Source: Ophiodon elongatus | Lineage: Eukaryota; Chordata; Actinopteri; Perciformes; Hexagrammidae | Direction of reading: 5' to 3' | Length of the DNA: 64,000 nucleotides | Assembly: GCA_016806645.1 (NCBI GenBank) | Contig: JACSYO010001791.1 | Location: forward strand, 1,573,501-1,637,500 | Shown: one piece after another, positions 47,242-58,000 of the stretch | How positions within the stretch are numbered: position 1 is the stretch's first letter | How the letters are laid out: every line of letters starts with the position of its first letter | Notes under the pieces: model-generated | What the model was told of the DNA's origin: nothing | Database searches by the model: none | What the model saw: the letters and a program-made list of their open reading frames with translations, nothing else | Program-made: the position numbers and the translations under genes

Positions 47242-48951
47242 CTGGCAGGAAATAAAATGCTTAAAAACACAAATCCATCACAACATAACTGTCAAAACTA
47301 TTTCAACTTGTAGACTTCTACAAAATAATCCTGTTGTGCAACATTGATAAGGTGATTCTGCATGCGAGTAGCTCATCGGGGATAAAGGCAGGACTCACTC
47401 GCAGAAGGTGAGGTCAGGCTGGTTGCGGGTCATCATGCGACGGCGTTTAGCGGCGCTTCCTTCTCCGGAGTGGCGGGAAGATGAGGGGGGTGTCACGGTC
47501 TCCTTGTACCGCGTTGCCATGCCGCCACTAGTTCGTCGCGTCGACGTCTCATCTTCAGAGCTGTCGTCTTCATATCTTCTCTTCTTCACTCTGGTCCTCT
47601 TTTTGGACGAGCGCGGTGAATCACAGTCGTCCTGAGAGACGGAGCGAATAAGGAAGCAGGTTGAGCGGATTGTATTTATATTTATGATTCTTGACTTTTG
47701 TAGTACTGGTTTTTCTTTGTGCACCAAAATACGAAGGCAAATTCTTGGCAATGACCTCGTTTCTGGTTCTGATATAGCAGATAACTAATTATTTGGAGGG
47801 AAAAATCGCCACAAAAGGCTCAGTTAAATTTTTTTAAATGATCCTGTAAATTTTGTTAACATTTTTCTTAGTCGGGAATCACAGGACGGGTTCTGACCTT
47901 GGCAACGCAGGTAGGGCAAAACCAGTCTCCCTCTGGCACCTGGGTGATTTTGGGCCTCAGGCAGTACATGTGGCAGCCACGATCACAGCCGTCACACAGC
48001 AAGAGGCAATCATCGTTGTCTCCCTTCCTGCAAACCTGGCAAGTCTGGATAAAAAAACAGAGAAGAAGTCCTTATTGTTACGATGACAACTAATGTGAAT
48101 TTGGTGCTATTTTTGCGTTTAGTTTGTGCAGTCTGCTCGTAAAAAAAGAAAAAGAAAAGTCCAACAAAACTCTTGCAAGGTAAAGTTACTTACCACTTTA
48201 GTCACAGATCTCTCCCAAGCAATGGCCTTCTCCAGCTGAAGTAAACACAGACAGACCTGGGGAGCGCTGCGGCAGCGATCCAGAGCTTGTCGCCATGTTC
48301 GTAGTCGAGACGTGATCTCGCTTTCCAGACTAGAATGGAAGAAAAAAGGAAAATAAGTTTAAAATATAAAAACAGAACAAATCCCTCCCTTGCACTCCAA
48401 AGACAGAAAGTCCATCTCACCTGAAGACATCCATGGGATGCTCTTCTCCCGGGGTCGGTGTGAGAGGCGCGAGGCGCATCACTTCGGCGGGGTTCCAGAG
48501 CGGCTCCTTCAGGTAGCGTCTCTCGATGTTTCGCTCGAGGTTGGCCAACCGCAGCACCGCCAGGTCCACCGGGTGTGTAGCGACACGGGGCAGGCCGGAC
48601 CACTCCTTCTTAGTTCTCACAATCCAGTCGTCACGTGGATCGGCGTCATGTTCATAGTATTGGAGGTCGTCACGTGTGGAGTCTGGATCCGGGATCGTGT
48701 AGGGCTTAAAAAAGGAGATAGGGACAGTTTAAGTTGCAATGAGGGAGAAAACTAAATGGATGTTATTTTTCCTTCACTAAAGAATTTATTTATTTATTTA
48801 GAGATAGATAGATTTACCTGGAATTCTGCCATTGGTGTCTCTGTGTTGGATTCAGCATCATTCACTGCACTCTGAGGTGCCGCCTTGTAGAAACAGAAAA
48901 GGTGGATATGCGTTTTTACTACAAATCAGATGTTTGCATTGTGTTGTGAAT

Positions 48952-49045
<94 letters not shown>

Positions 49046-52000
49046 AGTATTTGTTGCAAATTATGATTGTCATTTTCTGAAAGCAGAGAGACCACAGCAG
49101 ATAAGGGGTGAGAACTGTGGAATGACATGAAAAAAGAACCGACGTTGTGGTTCGTGTACAAGTTTCCTACTTGTTTCATTTACTTTCAATGCTTGCTACA
49201 CGCAAGTCCCAAATAGTATCTGTTGTGCTCTCATCTCTTAGAATCACATTAAAAAGCCACTCATCCTTAATCTTGTTATTGTAAAGTAGAATTACAGCCT
49301 TGCGATTGTATTCCTCCGCAAACCAAATCATGTTGCAGTTTATATCCATGTCCGTCCAAAAATGTCATCACTTCATCATTTTACCCTATTAGATCTTTGT
49401 GTGAAGTTAGCATATGAATTCTCGCGTTACAGCCAAAAGAAAAGGTCACAGTGACCTTTAACCAATAAATTATATTCAGTTAATCCTTAAGCCCAGGTGG
49501 ACATTTGTGTCAAATTTAAAGAAAATCACTTCAGGTGATCCTGAGATATTATTCAGGAGAATGGACGAATGGAAAACACGAATAACATGATGCCCCCCGG
49601 CCACAGCTCTCGCCAGCGCGTAGGCATAAAAATAACCCCTCTAAATTTTACTTCGATTCATCAACAGCTACAACTCCAGTTGAGTTAGCAGACGATGCAG
49701 GATAGAAACACGCAAAAGAGAGGCGCTTTCTCACCTTCAGATGGAGGTCGGCTGCAACGACCCGCTGCTCCAGGTCCTCCACCCACTGCAGGGTGCTGAT
49801 GTCAGTCTCCATCGCTTTCTCCTGCACTTGCCAGGGCTGCTGCAGAGCCTCCAGCAGCACATCCTTCTCCTCTACCTTCGACTCAAATATAGGATCTAGA
49901 CCGGCAAGAACAGTTGTCAGGGGAGCACAGGGCGATGGGGAAAAGACACAGAAGGGAAAAAAGGATGACGTACGATGATGTCAAACACAAATAGATCACA
50001 ATTAAAATGCTAAATGACAAACGCCACTAAACAACTGACATGATCCATTTAGGAACAACACTCACCGTTGATAGATTTGGTGCATATCTCAGCTAAACTC
50101 TCCATGTGTTTGGCCAGATGCTTATGGAGCACCTTCTCCCTGATGCCCCTTGGATGGAGGGCCTGTAAGGTGCTAAACAGTTCCTCTGGATCCTTGATCC
50201 ACCACCAGCCACGCACCATTGCTGGAAAAGAAACGCAGGCAATACAAATAAGAAAAGACACAATAAATGAACATGATTTACATGGTTCCTGTACATGTTT
50301 GTGCGCTAAATGAGTCCTACATCCTTGGATCAGCTCTGAACAATCTCATAGTTTAGGAGTCGCTAAAGTAGTACCAGTTAAAACTATTTTTAAAAAAGGA
50401 CACGAAAACCAGACAACTTACATGCTGGTATGGGCTTGACCACCAGTTGTGTGAAGTACTGCTGCTCGAGCTCTTGGAACACGGAGTTGGGAGGGCGGCC
50501 ACGGCGCTTAGCTGCAGCTCCTCTTGCCCCTCTGCGAGCAGGACTACTGCCTCGGCTACCTCTCCTCCGCCTGCGCGCTGGCTTGGCAGGGGTAGTCGGA
50601 GCGGGCGTGGCAGGAGGAATGGGAGCTGGAAGAAGCTGAGGGAGAGGTGGTGCTGGGGCACAAACAGGAGCAGCAGAAGCAGGTAGTGTAGAGGGAATGT
50701 CCTGTGGTGTTGCTGGGGTCAAGAGGCCAGCAGGGGTCAGGCTAGGCAAGAGCGGGTCCGGCTGAGGGGTGAGAGAGGAGAGATTATGTATTTATACGCC
50801 ACACAGAAGACTCACAGTGCATTATTAAAAGCATAAGTAAATGTATTTATAGTTCGGATCGTGTTAGCAAACCTGCATGAGTGGAGCAGCAAGAGCGGGC
50901 AGAGCACTCGTGATCTGAGGGAGGAGTTTAGGGGGTGAGCTGGGAATCTGACACTCGGTCAGAGAGTTATCGTCGCACGGTTGTTTTGGGAGCAGGTTGA
51001 ACCACTGTCCCTGCTTCTCCGCCATCTCCTTCACACTCTCCTCTGGTCGATTACCCTCTGGAGCATCCCCTGCTGCCGAGCACGTGCCATTGGTCACCGT
51101 TTCCTGCGATTTGCTGAGCCAGCTCTGGAAAGCAGCCTGCGTGAGGTTGTGTGTGCCACTGTTCGGCGATCCCGGCCCTTCTTCACCCCCCGACCTGACG
51201 CTACTTCGACGCCGGCGGCGAATCTTCGCCGTGCGGAGGTGAAGCTCCACTTCTGGTTTGATTTTCCGGGGGCGCCCTCGTCCTCTTGGCCTGCTCATGA
51301 GGGACGCAGTGCCAGGGAGGTTGTCCTCATCTGGAGAAAAGGTCTGGGGCAGTTCAGAGGAAGGAGAGGAAGGTAGAGTAGGAGTGGTAGGCATGGGGGT
51401 CTCCTCCACTTTGGGCTCCTTTTTGAGGAAGGTGACGGGAACCTCGGCTACAAGGACTTCTCCAGAAGCTGCGTGATAGAAATATAAGGAAATATAAGGA
51501 AAGTTCCGATGAAGGTGGATAAGCAAAAGGGTTGTAAAATCTAAAAATGAGACCAGTTACATTATTTTTTCAAATTCATTCTCAGACTCACTCAAAAGCT
51601 CCTCTGGCCCTTCGACCAGAACTCCTCCGAGGTGAGGCAGGGCCAAGTATCTGCGCTGGTAGCGGTCCTGGCCCAGAAATACAGCCCGCATGGAATGAGA
51701 TGACTGTAGCAGTTTTTTACGGAAAAATGCTTGGCGCTGTGGAGATCAAAAAGCAGGGGAATATTTAATATAAAGCAGCATAAACGTATAAATAGCTGCA
51801 TCTGTGTCTCCTCGACTTACCTTGGCTAGCTTATCAATCTGCCTTTCAAGCTCTGGAATGCTGGCATTAGTAGGGCTCTCACTCTGTTACGGAAAAGATC
51901 AAACGTAAATGTAGGAAAAAATCTGTTTCAAATTGAGAAATAAATAAATAAAACAAATCATAACAACAGATATTTACATCACTGAGTTTGGGCTCTTCTT

Positions 52001-55000
52001 TGCGTGCACGGCGGTTGCCTCTCTCAGAGACCAGGCCACCCTCCTCCAGACTGAGGTTCTCTTCCTCTGCCACTCTGGCACTGCGCCTCCTCTCCTCAAA
52101 ACATAGCTCTTCCTCCGAGCGTCCTGTACGGCGCGCTAGTGCCGCCTTCAGTCTGCAAGGGAGAAAACAATCAGGATCAACACGGTCCATTTTAATTACC
52201 CCCAAAAAAATATCTGAATTTAGAGAGAGAAAACCATGATCGTACTTGCGCAACTTCCTCTCAATGATCCACTTGTTCTTCCTGTATGTTGTCATGTTTT
52301 CTAATGTGTTGTCAATGTCACTGAAATATAAAATGTACACATTAATAAAGTAACAAACTTTTAGGTTCAAGAGTAACCTAAAGGACGAATCATTTATTTC
52401 TCGTTCTGACCTCGTCACAACGTTGCTGCTGTTGAGCTCGTCCACCAGGAAACCCAGGATGGCTGCCTTGGTGTCCGGAGGCAGAGCATGAAACGTTTTG
52501 GTCCTCAGTGTGTTGCACACTTCTGTCTCATAACCATGAGATTCCAAAAAGACGCGAAGCACTTCTGAGACTGTGCTGCGAGTCAGCTCTGACTCAACCA
52601 GCTTGTCTCCGAGGATCTTTACTGACTGAAGGTTGGGATGAGGAGAAAAACGTAGATTAAAATGTTCAATCGCTCTTTTATCAGGACTTGCATTAATGGA
52701 GAAACAGTTTCAAACTGTATCACACACCTGATAAAATGATGGCAAGCCTGGATCATGGAGTGCAGCCTCCACCAGCTTTATCAGAAGGTCCTGGACCTCT
52801 ACTTGGCTGTCGCCCAGGCCTAAAAGACCCTCCTGCATGGTGGCGAGGCTGGGGACGTCCTTGGGTATATTGAGACCAATGACCTTTCCATAGCCATGAA
52901 GGAACTCGACCACAGCCAGACAATGTGCAAAAGCTTTGCCAGAAAGGACCACGCCAGGGATACGGGACAGCTCTGGCAGGAGCTGATGGAGACAAAGTTT
53001 AAAAGTCATGATTAAAACCCTCTGTTTCTTTAAGTCTACGTTGGCTCTGTGATTACAGTTTCAATGACACAACTCACTTTGTGGTCAGTGAGACACATGT
53101 CCTCTATGGGCTTCTTCAGTTCCTCTGCGATTAACTGCTGCCTCTTCCGCTCCTCCAGACGTCTCTGGGTCTGCACTCTCCTCTCCGCTGCCCTCTTAGC
53201 GGCCAGAGCCACCTGAGCTGCCGCCTCTGCCTCTGCCTGGGCTTTAGCCAGAGCCTTGGCTTTACTCCGAGCACCCAGCACCCTCTTACCCTGGGCTATC
53301 CTCTCCTCGTCGGTCTGCTGGACTGGTGGAGGAGCCTCGACCTTGACCGACCTCCTGCGGCCAGGCTTCTTGGGCTCTGCAGCGGACCCTGATGCTGGCT
53401 GTGGTACCTGGGGGGCTGTCGGGTCGGTTGGTTCAGCCTTCACCTCCGGGTCCTTGGCATCTTGCTCAAGCTGAATGCACAGAGGAGAGAAGGAACGGGT
53501 GGAGGTGAGGAAGGGGTGGTGCTGAGGAAAATGCTAATGAATAATTTTGTGTGGATTACATCTGTACCTTGGCTTTCTTTTTCTCTGCTTTCAGCTTCTT
53601 AATCTTTGCATCCTCCCTTCTCTTCATTCTTGCCTGAATAATAAACAGCAGCAACCAAAATCAGGATGAGATGTCAAACAGCAAAACAGCACAAAAATAC
53701 AAACTACACGAACTGAACTAGATACCTTTCTCTTCATTTTCTTTTTGATTTTCACAAGTTTCTCCTTTTCCTCCTCCGTAAGAGCTTCTATAAAATGGAA
53801 AAACAATTAACTTCAGTGCAAAGTTCTTGAGGTTATGTGCAAGTCTTCGGTTTGCCAAGTCTTAACTACCAGCTGCACACTCATGCCTCCTCCAGTCTTA
53901 AAGCACTCACCCTTGGCCTCAAGACGCTTCAAAAGCTTGGCGTCAACTTTGCTGAGGAGGTCAATCATCTTGGGTTTGGGAGGTCTACCAGGGCGGCGGG
54001 CCTGCCCTCCCTTCAGGCCACGGACCCTGCGAGGTTTCTCTTTATCAGGGTTTGGAGGTCGACCTCGCCGGCCAGTGATCGCCATGATCATAGAGGGAAC
54101 CTCCTCATTGGCCAGGAGCATCCACTGCTTACCCTGTGACATATAGTAGAGAATGATGAGTCCCCGAAATGTCTGTGTTGCCATGAGTTTAAAAGCTGTG
54201 CTTTTAAAAGTAGTTTTGATCCAAATCCTTTGGATCTGCGAATGATTATACTTTCTTCTAGCATTGGAAAAATAAACTGAGCAGCACTATACAGACCTCG
54301 GGAGTTTCTCTTTCTTCATAAAAATCTCCAACAGGCATGCGTGGGCTGAAGCTGAAGTGTTCTCTGCTGACCACACTGTCCATGTGTTTCTTCAAGTACT
54401 GGAGGAAGCAATTAGGAGAACGGGCAAGAGCGAGAGAGAGAAAATAATAGTCATTGTTTTGACATTATCAAAACAATGATAAACATCATGTTTTCAATTT
54501 GCCTTGACAGACTACAATTTTAATCATTGAAAAGACATTTGGTTTTTGTTTAACCGCCAGGTACCTTGACTATTTCCGGGAACTGCTTCATCCTCCTTCC
54601 ACAAGGTGTGTAGTACCAGGTTTCGCCCTTCATGCGGTTCTCCATTTTCTTCACACGAATCTCCCTCCTCCAACTACAGTTGAGAGAGTTCATAGTTGCA
54701 GGATTATCATTACAAATCAAGTTAGCATTATAATACATTAACACTGCACACACATTTGTAAACTTTTCAAAACTAAAAACACATTTTGGAGACCTCCAAA
54801 CAGGACGCGTTACAGAAGGAAGTCGGACTCTTAAGTAATTCACAAGTTCATTCTGGTTAACAATTATGTTAATTAAAATCATGATAATTTTTTTACTAGA
54901 ATTAACTGACAGCTGAACAAGGAATGAGCGCCAAGACAGAAAACATTATGCAAAATGTAAATTATTTAGTGACGGTGAAGGATTTCTGAATTATCTGGAA

Positions 55001-58000
55001 ACGTTATCAAGTAAAACTGGGGTTTAGTCATTTAGCAGTTATCCAGTTAAATCATGCTTGTTGGGCATGTTTTGGTTAATAGTATCAGATTTATTGAATA
55101 TTATAGAAACTAGACTAATACAACGAACAAAACTCCACAAGGGAACATTACCCATGTCGCATCGGGAACTGAACCTGCTCCTCAGTTGCAACCCTCCTCT
55201 GTCTGTTAGAGTCACCTGTTCAAGAAAACGCACACAACCTCATTTAGCATTAGACTGTTAAACTGTGACATCTCGTCTCAGTAAAAGACAAGATGTCACA
55301 CTCCCTCCCCACAAAAAGAACCATGAACAATCTTCATTACCTGCAGTGGAGCTGTCGTCATCATTTTCGTCAACATCATCAGCAATTGTTTCGGAATCTT
55401 GTTTCGGTGTTTTTGCCACATTTGCTTCCTTGTCTTGTTTCTTGGCCCTTTTCGCCTTCTTGGGTTTCTCAACTGCTGCGGTAAAAGTTAAAGCGTTGGC
55501 CAGGACAGCGTCAATTGTGGCTGTGACGGGATCAACCTCTCCTGTGGGAGGCCCAGCCTCTCCACATACACCTGATGGTTCTTTAACATCCACCTTGAGA
55601 GACTTCTTCCTCTTTCTGCCCTTGGCTGGCTCCTCTTTAATGCCTCCCTCTTCATCAGTCTTCATCTTCTCCACCTTAGGGGTTCGAGCCCGAGGCTTCC
55701 GCTTGGCCTCCTCAGGAACTTAACATAAAAGAGGGAAGAGAAAAAAATGTTTTCAATCAAATCTAACATTTACTTTAAAAAAAATGAATAATTCTGAAAT
55801 CGGAATGTTAAATACCGGGTTTTTTAATCCATATTGCCTTTGGAGTGCGAGGTTTGCGTGGTTTCCCTGGAGTTTTCTGTTGTCCTCCGGCAGCTGACAC
55901 AATAGGATCGGTTACTGGTTGGAGTGGGTGTACAGCAAGGCTCTCTGCTGGGGTACTGAAGGCGATGAAGTTCTCATCTCTCATCTTAAAACTCGGGGGA
56001 GTCATTGTCTCACTAGCAGTGGTCTTAATGCTAATGCCTCCAGCTGAGTCTGATGTATCGTGTCCTCTGGGACCCCACTCTGCTTCAGGTTCTGAGACGA
56101 AACAACAAAGGACATTAAACTGTTAGCAGAATTCAGAAATACAGGATAATGACATACAAAACAAAATGTGTTTGGAAACATATCTGTAATTTAAGGGGTG
56201 ACAATGAAAGCAATGTGCAAGAAAACTAATTTATGGAGGGAAAAATAAAACTCCAATTAGTGTAGTTATGAAGAAGGCATTATTCTAATAACTGCAGCTT
56301 GTCAACTCCTGTGATACTCATTTCCATGATCATGAACTTTAGGAATGTACCTCGACGACCTGGCTGAGATGGCACAAGTGAGTGCAAGTTGGACTCACTT
56401 GAGTTGTCAGAAGGCTCTTCTATCCGAGAGAGAGACTCCAGCATGGATTCTCCGGCGATTTGACAGCTGTCCTTGGTCTCTTCTGCCTCAGACGTTTCCC
56501 CTTCCCTGGTGGAGTCTAACGTGTCGTCCCTGGAGTCTTCCACAGAATAGCTGCTAACTCCAGTGGTGTCAAACCCAGTAGATGGTTCCTCCTCTGCCTG
56601 GGAAGTGCTGTCAAACTGAGAGGTGTCCTTACTCAGGAGAAAGCTGCTGTCGAAGTGAGTGGAGTCGTCTACGCATGAGCTATCACCGTCTAGGAGCGAG
56701 GTCTTTTCAAAGGCGGAGCTGACGTCAATTCTAGAGGGGCCATCGAATGTTGAATCGCCATCAAAGTGAGAAGCTGTATGCGAAGAGTTAAAACTTTCTT
56801 CTTCGTCCGTCAGATGTTCTCTACTTGTGCTGTGGAGATGTGAAGACTTTCTGAGTGAAGTCTGCTCCACCATGGAGTCCTCTGCCTCACAGATACTGCT
56901 TTGCAGGTGGTGCTTTTCAGAGGTTGTTGGTGTATTCTTGGGAGCGACCGTGCTCTGCAGGGGTTTCCCAGGAAGATCAGCGAGTAATTTGGGAGATTGA
57001 ATTTCCGATTTATTAGTCTCAGTAGCTTCCACCTTCTGTGATGGCTTGGTTTGGGGACGATAAGGACGAGGGTGGTGTTCTTCTGGTTTTCCATTTCGTT
57101 TGTCAGCCAAAGCTTTCCTGTCCTCACTATGACCATGGTGCTCTGACTTCGGAGACGACTGCTTCAGCGCATGAGGAGGAGTGGTGTTAGGAGGATGCTG
57201 CTCAGAGTCAGAACTTTGGACCACTCCAGAAGACGTACCCTTTGCAGAAGTCAGAGACACCAAAGCAGGAGGGGCGGACACGGGTGCAGTCCTGGAGGCT
57301 TGAGCGGTTAGAAGAGGTAGGGTAGACGGAGGTCGGACTGTAAGACTTTCATGGGCTGCTTGGGAGGGTAAATTCACCGCTGCTGCTGCTGGTGATGATG
57401 ATGATGGTGATGATGCTGTGGAAAGACCAGAGTCAGCAGCTGGAGGAGTGCATGTCTGACGCTGGGGTGTGGGCTCTCGATCACCTGGTTTACTGCCAAC
57501 TAAAGGAGTTTTTGAGACAGACATAACAGATGAAGATACTGATGTACAAAATCCGGGTGGTGTTGAGGTTGAAGATCCTGATGCTGACAATAGAGGTGGA
57601 GCCACACCAGCAGATGAGGATTTTGCACCCATTGATGAGGCAGCAGACATTAATTTTGGGGGTCCAGGCCTTTCATGCTGAGCTCCAGGCGTATCAGGAA
57701 AGCAAGATGTCATCAGAGGTGACTTGGACCCTTGAACCATCTGCTGAAGAGATGAGATGGGTGCAGTTGTGATATTTGTTTGAGGTCTAAATGCTGTAGG
57801 AGGCAATGAAGACTTGGTTTGATGAGTCAAAGAGTCCGATGGCGGAGGAGAGACTGAGGAAACTGCAGGTTTAGACATACTATCAGTTGAAGCATGAGGT
57901 GTAGACAACTTTTGAGGTGATGCAGGCAGGGAGGAGGATGAGGACCCCATTGACAGATGCTTGGATCCAGCAGGGGATGTCTCAGTTGCAGCAGAAGTGG

